Origin: Gammaproteobacteria bacterium
GTDB lineage: Bacteria > Pseudomonadota > Gammaproteobacteria > Nitrosococcales > Methylophagaceae
Assembly: GCA_029248745.1 (NCBI GenBank)
Contig: JAQWIT010000008.1
Coordinates: 1 to 64,000 of the forward strand
Reading direction: 5' to 3'
DNA: 64,000 nt
Shown here: positions 50,755 to 61,146 of the stretch, in pieces
How positions within the stretch are numbered: position 1 is the stretch's first letter
Layout: the number at the start of each line of letters is the position of its first letter
The notes under the pieces: model-generated
Database searches by the model: none
Seen by the model: the letters and a program-made list of their open reading frames with translations, nothing else
Told to the model about the DNA's origin: nothing
Made by a program: the position numbers and the translations under genes

Positions 50755-51678
50755 ATGTTTGGAAAGCTTGCGGGTGTGTTGGGTTCTCTTGTTTTATTGC
50801 TGACATCAGGATTAACGATGGCAAGTGACTGTGAGCGTGGCCGTCTGACGCTACAAGTTTTGGGATCTGGTGGCCCGGAGCTGGATGATGGGCGAGTGTC
50901 GACGAGTTATCTTCTCTGGCTTGATGATAAGGCCCGCGCATTGATTGATTTAGGCCCAGGGTCTAGCGTTAATTTTGGACAGTCTGGCGCTAGATTAGAA
51001 GATATCAGTGTGGTGATGCTGACCCATTTACATGTCGACCATAGTGCCGACTTACCGGCTTTCGTGAAGGGTTCTTTTTTTACGCAACGCGATAAAGATT
51101 TAACGCTATTAGGCCCGGAAGGAAATGAGCTGATGCCGTCCATGGAGGCGTTTGTATCTCGCTTGTTTGGCAATGAGGGTGCTTTTTCATATTTATCCAG
51201 CTATGTGGATGCGGATAAAGAGAGTGCATTTAAGTTGAGAACTAAGAGTGTGGGTTTGGACTTAAAAGAGGTCACGTATTATCCCATTGGGCGAGATATG
51301 ATTTTAAGTGCGATACCGGTACATCATGGCCCGATTGCTTCGGTGGCTTGGCGTGTTGATGTCGCTGGATGTGCGCTTACGTTTTCTGGTGATATGAATA
51401 ACCAGTACGAGACTTTAGAAAAACTGGCATTAAATAGTGATATTTTAGTGATGCATAATGCCGTGCCTGAAACAGCGAAAGGGGCTGCTGCACATTTGCA
51501 TATGACACCTTCACAAATTGGTCAGATAGCTGAAAAGGCACAAGTTAAGCAGTTGATAATTTCTCACAGAATGAAGCGGACCATTGGCAAAGAAGCATTA
51601 ACTGAAAAGCAAATACGACAGACTTATCAAGGGCCGATATCTTTTGCTGAAGGTTTGGACCGCTTTAAGCCGCTTTAG
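50755..51678 (+). CDS. Exported MBL-fold metallohydrolase
   Basis: Signal peptide; MLTHLHVDHSADLPAFVKG; FSGDMNN; LIISHRM. Confidence 0.85.
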   Translation: MFGKLAGVLGSLVLLLTSGLTMASDCERGRLTLQVLGSGGPELDDGRVSTSYLLWLDDKARALIDLGPGSSVNFGQSGARLEDISVVMLTHLHVDHSADLPAFVKGSFFTQRDKDLTLLGPEGNELMPSMEAFVSRLFGNEGAFSYLSSYVDADKESAFKLRTKSVGLDLKEVTYYPIGRDMILSAIPVHHGPIASVAWRVDVAGCALTFSGDMNNQYETLEKLALNSDILVMHNAVPETAKGAAAHLHMTPSQIGQIAEKAQVKQLIISHRMKRTIGKEALTEKQIRQTYQGPISFAEGLDRFKPL

Positions 51679-51726
51679 CATCATAGCGAGTGCTATTATG
51701 CTCGATAATTTTATGAGTAGTTGTCG

Positions 51727-53451
51727 ATGATAGAAAAGACCCTGATTAAGGGGAAAGATCGTGATTTAGAGTCGAGTATTGCATTTATGCAATCTCAGCT
51801 CATGTCCTTTGGCTTTGAGATTGAAGAAGTCTCATGGCTAAACCCTGTTGAGGGGGTATATTCAGTACATATCCGAGATAAGCACTGCCACACTTTGTTT
51901 ACCAATGGCAAAGGAAGTTCTAAAAAAGCATGTTTGGCAAGTGCCTTAGGTGAGTTTATTGAGCGGTTAAGCTGTAATTATTTCTTTGCAGACTATTACC
52001 TGGGTGACAGTATTGCAGAGGCTTCTTTTGTCCATTACCCCAATGAGCGCTGGTTTCAAGTTGAAGATGGCATACGGCCAGAAGGATTAATGAACAATGC
52101 TTTGTGGGACTATTTTGATCCAGAGCAACAACTTAACCCTGCCGCCTTGTTTGACACGAATTCGGGTTCAGGTGAACGAGGGGTTTGTGCTTTGCCTTAC
52201 GTCCAGTTGTCGACACAAGAGACGACCTATATTCCGGTCAATGTGATTGGTAATATTTTTGTAAGTAATGGCATGTCAGCCGGTAATACGCTCTATGAAG
52301 CGAAAGTACAGGCTTTATCTGAAATTTGTGAGCGTTATGTAAAACGTAAGATCATTGCTGAAGGGATGTGTTTACCAGAGGTTCCGTTAACGGTAATTAA
52401 CCGTTTCCCTGCTATTGCCGAATCGATAAAAGTGATAGAAGATCATGGTTATCACCTAAAGGTTGCTGATGCTTCCCTTGGTGGCATGTATCCGGTTATG
52501 AGTGTGACGTTAATTAACCCGAAAGATGGGTCTGTATTCGCGTCCTTTGGCGCTCACCCTTGTTTTGAAGTCGCCCTTGAGCGGACGGTGACAGAGTTAT
52601 TACAAGGTCGTGGCTTAGACCAAATGGATGTATTTCACCCGCCTATCTTCGATTTGGATGAAGTGGCGGCACCACAAAATATTGAGATGCATTTTATTGA
52701 TTCCAGTGGCTATTTATCGAATGACTTTTTTCGTTCTAAACCGGATCATGATTTTGTTGATTGGGGTTGGGAAGGCACAACAGCAGAGGAATATCACTTT
52801 TTAACGTCTTTGATTCATCAGCAAGGTTATGAGATTTATTGTGCTGAATATGACCATTTATCTGTGCCGGCTTGTCGTATTTTAGTCCCTGGAATGTCAG
52901 ATATTTATCCCGTTGATGAATTAGTTTGGGAAAATAATAATGAAGGGGCGGTGTTTCGTGAACGTTTGTTAATGCTCGCTAGCTTGTTTTCTGAAGCGTG
53001 GCAAACGTTGTTGGATGAATTAGAAGAGGGCGGCTATAACGATCAAACCTTGGTAGCACCGTTTATTGGACTATTGCCCGATGCTGATAGCTTATGGGGA
53101 AGCATTCGTTTAGGTCAAATAAAGGCGATGTTGTGTTTGGCATTACAGGATGAAATGGCGATTGATTGGGTTGACTGGTGTTTGTCTTTGGAAGGGTTAA
53201 GTGAACAACAGCTTAGACATTATCGCTGTGTTAAGGCGTTACTAGACATAAAATGGCATGCAGAACGCGATTATGCAGATTACATTGATGGGCTAGCGCT
53301 ACTTTATGGCGATGAAACTGCAAGGCACGCTTTAGCTGTTGTCACTGGCGAGCGATTATTTGACGGGCTGACAGAAACAGGGCTGTCGCTAGTGGGATTT
53401 GAAAAGCATTTGGGTTTATTAGCGGCTTATGTAAAAAGGCCGATGTCTTAA
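51727..53451 (+). CDS. ycaO: YcaO-domain protein (E. coli YcaO-like)
   Basis: TLFTNGKGSSKKACLASALGEFIERLSCNYFFADYYLG; EAKVQALSEICERYVKR. Confidence 0.92.
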   Translation: MIEKTLIKGKDRDLESSIAFMQSQLMSFGFEIEEVSWLNPVEGVYSVHIRDKHCHTLFTNGKGSSKKACLASALGEFIERLSCNYFFADYYLGDSIAEASFVHYPNERWFQVEDGIRPEGLMNNALWDYFDPEQQLNPAALFDTNSGSGERGVCALPYVQLSTQETTYIPVNVIGNIFVSNGMSAGNTLYEAKVQALSEICERYVKRKIIAEGMCLPEVPLTVINRFPAIAESIKVIEDHGYHLKVADASLGGMYPVMSVTLINPKDGSVFASFGAHPCFEVALERTVTELLQGRGLDQMDVFHPPIFDLDEVAAPQNIEMHFIDSSGYLSNDFFRSKPDHDFVDWGWEGTTAEEYHFLTSLIHQQGYEIYCAEYDHLSVPACRILVPGMSDIYPVDELVWENNNEGAVFRERLLMLASLFSEAWQTLLDELEEGGYNDQTLVAPFIGLLPDADSLWGSIRLGQIKAMLCLALQDEMAIDWVDWCLSLEGLSEQQLRHYRCVKALLDIKWHAERDYADYIDGLALLYGDETARHALAVVTGERLFDGLTETGLSLVGFEKHLGLLAAYVKRPMS

Positions 53452-53470
53452 TGACAATCGGCCTTTATTT
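53435..53470 (+). terminator. Rho-independent terminator at ycaO 3' end
   Basis: AAAGGCCGAT...ATCGGCCTTTATTTT; the stem includes the ycaO 3' end. Confidence 0.7.
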
Positions 53471-53495
53471 TGATGAATGGCAAATGCCGTTAATT

Positions 53496-54014
53496 TTATT
53501 TTAGTTTTGTTCCCCAGCTCGACTCACTTATCCCGGCTAACTTGAGATCGGGGTGACCACTAATGACCCGGTCTATAGTGGGCTCTTCTTTTTGGTTACC
53601 ATCGACTAATAAGATGTGTTTACCTTCATGTAAGAGCTTTTGGAAGGGTGCAAAGTTAACATTGGGTTTTTGAATCCCAATTAAACCGCCTTCCCATGTA
53701 CAAAAGCCCAGTGTGACGATGGATAAAAAGATCAAGGGTAGCCAACCTGCGGCAGTACTCGCCCAGCCGAATAAATACGCTAGGACTAACACGGATAAAG
53801 CCCCAATAACGCCAACGATGGCACCCACTTCTGCTGAATGAACAACATCTTGTTGCTGTAGGGAATTGACCATATGCAAGTGATGGTTTTCTACATCAGC
53901 TGCACTTTCGCTTAATACGTGGATATGTGATTCTTTGATGCCTGCTGACTGGAGCTCTTGTTCGATTTGCTCTAATTCGTCGAGATCATCGGCAATATAA
54001 TAATGTTTAATCAT
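53496..54014 (-). CDS. Membrane protein of unknown function with YflT/GS17M-like N-terminus
   Basis: YYIADDLDELEQIEQELQSAGIKESHIHVLSE; two TM helices. Confidence 0.6.
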   Translation of the reverse strand: MIKHYYIADDLDELEQIEQELQSAGIKESHIHVLSESAADVENHHLHMVNSLQQQDVVHSAEVGAIVGVIGALSVLVLAYLFGWASTAAGWLPLIFLSIVTLGFCTWEGGLIGIQKPNVNFAPFQKLLHEGKHILLVDGNQKEEPTIDRVISGHPDLKLAGISESSWGTKLK

Positions 54015-54304
54015 GATACCTACTCCTCAAGTTCTAACAATTTGCAAGATTAAAAGGGAAAACGTACCTAATTACCATTATTCCCCTAAAAATTGATTCT
54101 AGCAACACCGGTGTAAAAAGTTTGTTAGTTGTGTAAATAGGGGAAAGCGTTGCCTTTGTTGTTGATGTCAGAGGAACAGGGCTATTAAAAGAAGGGTTGA
54201 AGGAATAGCTGGGCTGGGGATTAGACAAAATAATGTTTCACGTGGATCATAATTGCTGTATCCTCCTCGCTTCTTGTTAATTGTTCAGAATTAACAGTTA
54301 ATGC

Positions 54305-54381
54305 GGAGCGGTAGTTCAGCTGGTTAGAATGCTGGCCTGTCACGCCGGAGGTCGCGGGTTCGAGTCCCGTCCGCTCCGCCA
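54305..54381 (+). tRNA. tRNA-Asp (GTC anticodon), CCA encoded
   Basis: GGAGCGG...CTGTCAC anticodon loop...GGTTCGAGTCC...CCGCTCCGCCA; 77 nt cloverleaf. Confidence 0.97.
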
Positions 54382-54537
54382 TTTCTTTTTACTTCCTGTC
54401 TATGCTATAAATTAACCCAGATTAGGTTTTTGAACCTTTAATACAAGTTCAAAGTGGCTGTTACTTAGGCGACGATGATATAGTGATATCTCTGACCGAG
54501 TTGAAAATGAAAATTAGGTTTAATATGAGGAAGGCAT

Positions 54538-55290
54538 TTAAAGTAATTGAAATTCTATTAAATTAATAGACGGGATATTAAGTGTTTTGATGCTTTCCTT
54601 ATCAAGTTCAGTGTTGTACCCCCAATCGGCAAGTAACAATTGCACTTCTTTTAAATCATGCTCGTCCATTACATTTATCAATGTTGGGAGTCGGTCTTCT
54701 ATAAAAAGAATGGCCCGATCAGGGTGTTCATTTTGTAGCTGCCTCAAGACTTGTTGTTTACTCAGTTGTCGGTCAAGACCATAAATATGTTCTTTCGGGA
54801 TCGAAATGTCATTGGCAGATAAGATTTGCTCAACAAAGCGTTCTTGTTTTGTTGTGATGATGAAACAGTCAGTATTCTTGAACGAGGCTAATTTTTGTTG
54901 AATACCAGGGAAAAGCGGATTCATTGTTAACCAGTTCTTTAAGTCGGTTTCTATCCATTGATCGCGTGTCTTGCCAAAACGGTATTTGAGTTTATCGATA
55001 TTGAGTTGGTCTCGGCGAATGATGCCTTCAAGGCGGTGGGAATACTCAGCTAGTAATGTTTCAGGGCTTACCCCTTCAAAAAGCAACCTGATAATGAGAA
55101 TGGCTTCATAACCTGTTTCTAATGCTGGTCTGACTAGTTTAAATTGTGCGTTGAGTTCTTCCGAAATATTTTCTGGCATTTTAGGCCATAAGTATTCACG
55201 CGCTGCTTTCCATGCTGTGATGCTAGTTTCTAACGCGCTATCGCAGATAACGCCATCGAAATCGAGGGCATAAAGTGGCGGTTTTGACAT
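54538..55290 (-). CDS. HAD-superfamily hydrolase
   Basis: ALDFDGVICDSALET; FIITTKQERFVEQIL; AILFIEDRLPTL. Confidence 0.8.
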   Translation of the reverse strand: MSKPPLYALDFDGVICDSALETSITAWKAAREYLWPKMPENISEELNAQFKLVRPALETGYEAILIIRLLFEGVSPETLLAEYSHRLEGIIRRDQLNIDKLKYRFGKTRDQWIETDLKNWLTMNPLFPGIQQKLASFKNTDCFIITTKQERFVEQILSANDISIPKEHIYGLDRQLSKQQVLRQLQNEHPDRAILFIEDRLPTLINVMDEHDLKEVQLLLADWGYNTELDKESIKTLNIPSINLIEFQLL

Positions 55291-55296
55291 TATTTA

Positions 55297-55476
55297 TTAC
55301 GGCAATAGGCAGTGTTTAGCATAGTCAGCCACTTCATTAGCGGTCCATTCGCCCTTGGCTTTATTATCCATAGCCTTACACCATGATTCGCTGCCTACTT
55401 CTGGTGAACAGGCTGTTATAAGTGCCATTAGATATAGGCCAAGGCTGGCCTTAATAATACGTGTTGTTAGTTTCAT
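55297..55476 (-). CDS. DUF3012-like small lipoprotein
   Basis: 59 aa MKLTTRIIKASLGLYLMALITACSPEVGSESWCKAMDNKAKGEWTANEVADYAKHCLLP*; lipobox; missing from ORF track. Confidence 0.75.
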   Translation of the reverse strand: MKLTTRIIKASLGLYLMALITACSPEVGSESWCKAMDNKAKGEWTANEVADYAKHCLLP

Positions 55477-55491
55477 ATGATTGTCTTTGAA

Positions 55492-55956
55492 TTATTGGGC
55501 AACGCGGATCTCACCATTGATGGTCATGAGTTTGACTCTATCACCGATATGAAAAGGTCTTTCAGGGTTGTATGCTTGGACAATGGCGATGATTTTATTG
55601 CTAGTGACAAGACGAATGATCAGTTCTTCACCTTGTGACTTAGTTAAGCCTTCTTCAGCAGCAGCACCGGCTAAACCACCAGCAATGGCACCGATAACAG
55701 CGGCTACTTGAGCGCCTTTGCCATCGCCGATAGCACTACCAGCAATCCCACCTACAGCGGCACCAGCAACACTGCCGATAGGAGATTTTGTGCCTTCAAT
55801 GACGACAAGGCGAACATCTTCAATGGTACCAAATTCTACCGTTTGTACCTGGCGAGCATCGTCACGCGAATAACTGTCGCCTTGTAAATTAGTAGCGCAG
55901 GCTGAGAGCAGGAATAAGGGAGCGGTGATAGCGAGAATGTGCATTTTTTTTGTCAT
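55492..55956 (-). CDS. Glycine-zipper outer membrane lipoprotein (SlyB-like)
   Basis: Lipobox LLSAC; GSVAGAAVGGIAGSAIGDGKGAQVAAVIGAIAGGLAGAAAEE. Confidence 0.9.
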   Translation of the reverse strand: MTKKMHILAITAPLFLLSACATNLQGDSYSRDDARQVQTVEFGTIEDVRLVVIEGTKSPIGSVAGAAVGGIAGSAIGDGKGAQVAAVIGAIAGGLAGAAAEEGLTKSQGEELIIRLVTSNKIIAIVQAYNPERPFHIGDRVKLMTINGEIRVAQ

Positions 55957-56009
55957 GACAGTGTCCTTTGTTTTTTTAGCTTATAGCTATGACACATGAG
56001 AGTCATTTT

Positions 56010-57287
56010 TTATCCCTTTTGATAGGCAATTTGCCCATTTAGCAGCGTATAGGCAACATCGTAGTCAAAATGCCAACCGTCAAAGGGACTATTCTTACCC
56101 GCGCTGATAAAGTTTTCAGGTTGACATTCAGAGTCGGCTTTTGGGTCAATGATACAGATATCCGCTTTTGCGCCGAGGGATAAATGACCGGCATCAATGC
56201 CTAACACTTGGGCTGGGTTTTGAGTTAAGCATGCAATAGCTTGCTGTAATGGTAGCTCCTCACCTTGCGCCAGTTTTAATGTCAAGGAGAGTAGGCTTTC
56301 TAGGCCTGAGATACCCGGTTCTGTTTCGGCAAAAGGGCCGAGTTTGGCATCATTGTCTAAAGGACGGTGATGAGAACTGATTACTGTGATAATGCCATCT
56401 TTCACTGCTTGTTGTAGTTGTTCGCGATCCCGAGTGCTGCGCAAAGGTGGGATAACGTGACTCTGACTATCGTAATTGCCGATGTCGTGTTCGGTTAGAT
56501 GCAAGTGATATGGGCTCACATCGGCAGTGATGGGTAGTCCTCTGTTTTGGGCATCTTTGATCATGTTAATAGTTTTGCCACTAGAAATACTGTGGAAATG
56601 GGCGTTGACACCAGTTTGCTCGATGAGTGAGAGATCGCGGGCAATGGCAATGGTTTCAGCTGCTTCCGGAATACCGCCTAAGCCAAGTCTTGAGCTTACA
56701 ACACCTTCATGGATGCAGCCTTGTGCTTGTAGCCAGGGATCTGATGCTTTAATAAATAGGGTAAGGTCTAATGTGGCAGCGTATTCCATTGCTCTGCGTA
56801 GAATAAGCGTATTCTTTATGGTTTTGGGACCATTACTTAGTCCGAGACAACCAGCTTGTTTGAGAGCAAGCATTTCACTGAGTAATTCGCCCTGTAAACC
56901 TTGTGTAAGCGCACCAATGGTATGGACATTGGCTTGTCCTGCTCTGGTAACTTGACCTTCGATGAGATCAACTGTTGCAGGGGAATCAATAATGGGGTCA
57001 TGATCAGGTGCGATACATAGTGTCGTTATACCACCTTTAATGGCTGCTTTGGTTTCGCTGGCAATGCTGGCGGTGTTATGTTGACCTCGTTCCCTCAAGC
57101 GGGCGGATAGATCAATTAAACCAGGGCAGATAACAAGGTTGCTAGCATTGATGCTGTGGTCTGAGGTAAAGCCCTCTGGCTGGCGGCCTATGCTGACAAT
57201 ACGGCCTTGATCGATGTAGAGGTTTTGCTTGGCATTAATTTGGTTGCTTGGGTCAATAAGATGGCCATTGATAATGCTGAGCTTCAT
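56010..57287 (-). CDS. Dihydroorotase-like protein, probably non-catalytic PyrC'
   Basis: Amidohydrolase fold; [15 protein letters not shown] lacks the DxHxH metal motif; overlaps pyrB. Confidence 0.9.
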   Translation of the reverse strand: MKLSIINGHLIDPSNQINAKQNLYIDQGRIVSIGRQPEGFTSDHSINASNLVICPGLIDLSARLRERGQHNTASIASETKAAIKGGITTLCIAPDHDPIIDSPATVDLIEGQVTRAGQANVHTIGALTQGLQGELLSEMLALKQAGCLGLSNGPKTIKNTLILRRAMEYAATLDLTLFIKASDPWLQAQGCIHEGVVSSRLGLGGIPEAAETIAIARDLSLIEQTGVNAHFHSISSGKTINMIKDAQNRGLPITADVSPYHLHLTEHDIGNYDSQSHVIPPLRSTRDREQLQQAVKDGIITVISSHHRPLDNDAKLGPFAETEPGISGLESLLSLTLKLAQGEELPLQQAIACLTQNPAQVLGIDAGHLSLGAKADICIIDPKADSECQPENFISAGKNSPFDGWHFDYDVAYTLLNGQIAYQKG

Positions 57288-58258
57288 GCATTAACCTCTT
57301 GTTGCTCTGAGTGTGAGCCAAGGGTCATGGACATGACGGCCATGCGGACAGCGATGCCGTGAGTAACTTGTTCTAGGATAACCGACTGTGGCCCATCTGC
57401 GACTGCAGAGGCAATTTCAACGCCCCGGTTGATAGGGCCAGGATGCATGACAATGGCATCAGGTTTGGCAAATTTCAGTTTATCTTCTGTTAAGCCATAG
57501 TTTGCAAAATACTCTTGTGCGCTTGGTATTAATGCGCCTTGCATACGTTCGAATTGTAGCCGGAGGGTAATGATGACATCGACATCTTTCAGGCCTGCTG
57601 CCATATTGTGATAAACGTGAACGCCGAGTGTTTGACTATCTGCGGGTAATAGCGTTTTAGGGCCAATAACGCGTATTTCGCCGACACCGAGCGTTGAGAG
57701 TGCTTGAATTTGTGACCGAGCAACCCGGGAATGCAAAATATCGCCAACGATGGCTACCCGTAAATCGGGAAAATGCCCCTTATGGCGGCGAATCGTAAAC
57801 ATATCTAGCATGGCTTGTGTGGGATGAGCATGACACCCATCGCCGGCATTGATGACACTGACATGAGGGGCAACATGTTGTGCAATAAATTCTGCAGCGC
57901 CACTTTGATTATGTCGAACAACAAACATATCGGTGTGCATGGCTTGTAGGTTATGTAGGGTGTCGAGCAAACTTTCACCTTTTGATGTGGCGGAAGTATT
58001 GATATTGAGATTCATGACATCGGCTGATAGTCGCTTGGCGGCCAGTTCAAATGTTGTTCTTGTACGCGTGCTGTTTTCAAAAAACAGATTCATGATGGTT
58101 TTGCCGCGGAGCAATGGGACTTTTTTGACTTGGCGCCCTGAAATACTAGAAAACTGTTCTGCGCGGTCCATAATGTCAGTGAGTAAGTCGCGCTTAAGCC
58201 CTTCGATGGTCAGAAAGTGCTTAAGTTGCCCTGACTCTGTCAGCTGATGACGGCTCAT
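57284..58258 (-). CDS. pyrB: Aspartate carbamoyltransferase catalytic subunit
   Basis: [38 protein letters not shown]. Confidence 0.96.
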   Translation of the reverse strand: MSRHQLTESGQLKHFLTIEGLKRDLLTDIMDRAEQFSSISGRQVKKVPLLRGKTIMNLFFENSTRTRTTFELAAKRLSADVMNLNINTSATSKGESLLDTLHNLQAMHTDMFVVRHNQSGAAEFIAQHVAPHVSVINAGDGCHAHPTQAMLDMFTIRRHKGHFPDLRVAIVGDILHSRVARSQIQALSTLGVGEIRVIGPKTLLPADSQTLGVHVYHNMAAGLKDVDVIITLRLQFERMQGALIPSAQEYFANYGLTEDKLKFAKPDAIVMHPGPINRGVEIASAVADGPQSVILEQVTHGIAVRMAVMSMTLGSHSEQQEVNA

Positions 58259-58794
58259 GTTGCGCTTCCGTTATCTTTCAACTCGAGTTGGAGGGTGCTG
58301 TAATTAGTGAGCTTGATTTGTTGATTTTGGTTGAGTTCAATGGTTTGGCCTACGATATCGGCTTGTATGGGCAGCTCACGACCGTCGCGCTCAATCAATA
58401 CGGCGAGAGTGACTGCTGCAGGACGGCCATAATCAAAAATTTCATTCAAAGCTGCGCGAACAGTTCTGCCACTATGTAGAACGTCATCGACTAAGAGTAA
58501 TTGGCGGTCATCGACGGCAAAAGGGAGGTCAGAAGGCATCACTTGCGGATGCATACCAATTCGTGTGAAGTCATCTCGGTAGTAGGCAATATTCAATGTG
58601 CCGAGCGTGGCATCAAAAAAATCACTGTCTAATATCTCAGCGAGGGCTTTAGCTATCCATACACCACCACTATGAATACCGATTAATAAAGGTTGTTTGC
58701 CACTCAGGCTGATGCGGATATCATGAGCCATTGCTTTGAGTGTTTGCTCTATGTCGATCTGTTCTATTGGCGTTGTCATTGCTGGTTTAACCAT
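58255..58794 (-). CDS. pyrR: PyrR bifunctional uracil phosphoribosyltransferase/regulator
   Basis: [34 protein letters not shown]. Confidence 0.94.
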   Translation of the reverse strand: MVKPAMTTPIEQIDIEQTLKAMAHDIRISLSGKQPLLIGIHSGGVWIAKALAEILDSDFFDATLGTLNIAYYRDDFTRIGMHPQVMPSDLPFAVDDRQLLLVDDVLHSGRTVRAALNEIFDYGRPAAVTLAVLIERDGRELPIQADIVGQTIELNQNQQIKLTNYSTLQLELKDNGSAT

Positions 58795-59195
58795 GATTGA
58801 AGAATAAGTTGGGCTGAGATGCGATCAACATCTTCGCGGTTATTAGACTGCATTTTGCTCTGAATGCCAAGTTGATCGAGGGTTTCAAAGGTACTAAGCC
58901 GCTCATCCTGCCATTCGACAGGTAGGTGGAAACGGCCGTTCAGGCGGTTTCCGAAGCGTCTTGCGGCCTGAGTCATTTCTTGTTCTGTACCATCCATATT
59001 AAAGGGAAGGCCGACAATAAGTTGCTGTGGCTGCCATTGATCAATGAGGGCCTGTATTTGACCCCAATTGGGAATACCTTCTCGGGCTTTAATAACTGTT
59101 AAGGGGTTTGCTGAGTGGGTGAGGTCTTGCCCAACAGCGACGCCGATATTTTTCATACCAAAATCGAAACCAAGAAAAGTCCGTACTTGGCTCAT
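58776..59195 (-). CDS. ruvX: Holliday junction resolvase-like RuvX/YqgF
   Basis: FLGFDFGMKNIGVAVGQ; LIVGLPFNMDGTEQ; DERLSTFE. Confidence 0.94.
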   Translation of the reverse strand: MSQVRTFLGFDFGMKNIGVAVGQDLTHSANPLTVIKAREGIPNWGQIQALIDQWQPQQLIVGLPFNMDGTEQEMTQAARRFGNRLNGRFHLPVEWQDERLSTFETLDQLGIQSKMQSNNREDVDRISAQLILQSWLNQQ

Positions 59196-59758
59196 GCTCG
59201 GCCACTGTCATCTGAGATGAGTAGAATATCAATCCCTAATAGAGAAGCCGCCTGCTGCCATGCATCTTGTCCCTCACTGTGAAATAGGATATCGCTCGTT
59301 GCGGTGACAGTTAGCCAATCATTGTTAAGGATTTCTTGTTCTAACTGTCCAGCTGTCCAGCTGGCATAACCCAGCGTAACTAAAATATTGTTGGGCCCGG
59401 CTTGGTTTGCGATCGTTCTGAGAAGGTCGGTTGAGCTGCTTAAGAAAATGTTATCTGATATGGCGATACTGTTTTCAAGGTCATCTGGCGAGTCGTGAAG
59501 AACCATGCCTTGGTTTTTAGCGACGGGACCGCCGAAGAGGACGGGTATTTTGTTTGCATTAGTGTTGTGATGGGGTATTTCAATGTGGTCGAATAGCTCA
59601 TCGAGCATAATTTTGCTTGGACGGTTGATAATAAAGCCCAACGCACCCTGGTCTGAATGCTCGCATAAATAAATAACCGACTGATGAAACAGAGGGTCGT
59701 TTAATGCCGGCATGGCGATGAGGAAATTGTTTTTGAGCGAGTTCTCGATATCGGCCAT
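59192..59758 (-). CDS. yqgE: YqgE/AlgH family protein
   Basis: NNFLIAMPALNDPLFHQSVIYLCEHSDQGALGFIINRP. Confidence 0.94.
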   Translation of the reverse strand: MADIENSLKNNFLIAMPALNDPLFHQSVIYLCEHSDQGALGFIINRPSKIMLDELFDHIEIPHHNTNANKIPVLFGGPVAKNQGMVLHDSPDDLENSIAISDNIFLSSSTDLLRTIANQAGPNNILVTLGYASWTAGQLEQEILNNDWLTVTATSDILFHSEGQDAWQQAASLLGIDILLISDDSGRA

Positions 59759-59764
59759 GGCTTA

Positions 59765-61138
59765 TTAGAAGAAGGTGATACCGACGGAGAAAAGCCGTTC
59801 GACTTCGGTGATATAGCGCTTATTGATGAGGAACAAAATAACATGGTCCCCTGCCTCAATAACGGTGTCATGGTGTGTAATAACTACATTGTTGCCTCGT
59901 ACAATGGCGCCGATGGTGGTGCCGGGAGGTAATTTGATTTCGCTGATACTTTTACCTACAACGAGAGAAGAGTTTTTGTCTCCATGAGCAATGGCTTCAA
60001 GGGCCTCGGCTGCGCCACGACGCAGGGAATGAACAGCAACAATATCGCCGCGACGGATATGGGCTAGTAAGCTACCAATGGTGGCTTGTTGCGGTGATAA
60101 GGCAATATCAATGCTGCCACTTTCAACGAGGTCAACATAAGCTGCACGATTAATGAGTGAGAGTACTTTTCTTGCGCCTAGCCGTTTCGCCAACATTGCT
60201 GATAGGATATTGGCTTCATCATCGTTGGTGAGTGCACAAAAGAGATCGACATTATCAATGTCTTCTTCAATCAGGAGTTCTTCGTTGGCCACATCGCCGA
60301 GTAAAACGATGCTGTTACTCAGTTCTTCGGATAATGCTTCTGCGCGCTGGGGATTGGCTTCAATAATTTTGACTTGGTAGTCATCTTCTAGTGCCTTAGC
60401 AAGTCTTGCGCCAATGTTACCGCCACCGGCTAAAATAATGCGTTTGTAGGGTTTATCAAGACGACGTAGTTCGCTCATAACAGCTAAGGTGTCTTCTTTA
60501 GCGGCGATAAAGAAGACTTCATCGTCTGCTTCGATAATGGTATCTGCTTGCGGAATTATAGGGCTACCGTCTCTAAAAATAGCAGCAACACGAGTATCTG
60601 TTTTAGGTATGTGTTGGCGGAGTTCTTTCAATGGGCTGCCGACGAGTGGTCCGCCATGGAAGGCCTTGACTGCAACAAGTTGGACTTTGCCATCTGCGAA
60701 ATTGAGGACTTGTAAGGCGTTGGGATGCTCTATTAGACGCTCAATGTAATCTGTGACGATTTGTTCTGGACTAATGAGCATGTCTATAGGTAGCTTTTCT
60801 GGCCCATATAATTCTGTAGCAGACAAATAAGCGCCGTTGCGGATTCGAGCAATTTTGGTGGGAGTCTGGTAGAGGGTATGGCAGATTTGGCAGGCGATCA
60901 TATTGGTTTCATCACTGTTGGTGACAGCGAGGATGAGGTCTGCATCTTCTGCGCCTGCGCGAGCGAGGACATCTGGGTGGGAAGCTTTACCTAGGACAGT
61001 GCGGATATCGTAGTGATCTTGCAGCCGGTCTAATAGTTCACTGCTTTTATCGACAACGGTAATGTCATCATCTTCACGGGCGAGGCTGGCTGCGACTGAT
61101 GAGCCTACTTGACCTGCACCGAGAATAAGAATTTTCAT
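59765..61138 (-). CDS. trkA: Trk system potassium uptake protein TrkA
   Basis: Two Rossmann RCK units [19 protein letters not shown] and [18 protein letters not shown]; two TrkA_C regions. Confidence 0.95.
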   Translation of the reverse strand: MKILILGAGQVGSSVAASLAREDDDITVVDKSSELLDRLQDHYDIRTVLGKASHPDVLARAGAEDADLILAVTNSDETNMIACQICHTLYQTPTKIARIRNGAYLSATELYGPEKLPIDMLISPEQIVTDYIERLIEHPNALQVLNFADGKVQLVAVKAFHGGPLVGSPLKELRQHIPKTDTRVAAIFRDGSPIIPQADTIIEADDEVFFIAAKEDTLAVMSELRRLDKPYKRIILAGGGNIGARLAKALEDDYQVKIIEANPQRAEALSEELSNSIVLLGDVANEELLIEEDIDNVDLFCALTNDDEANILSAMLAKRLGARKVLSLINRAAYVDLVESGSIDIALSPQQATIGSLLAHIRRGDIVAVHSLRRGAAEALEAIAHGDKNSSLVVGKSISEIKLPPGTTIGAIVRGNNVVITHHDTVIEAGDHVILFLINKRYITEVERLFSVGITFF

Positions 61139-61146
61139 AGTGTGTC

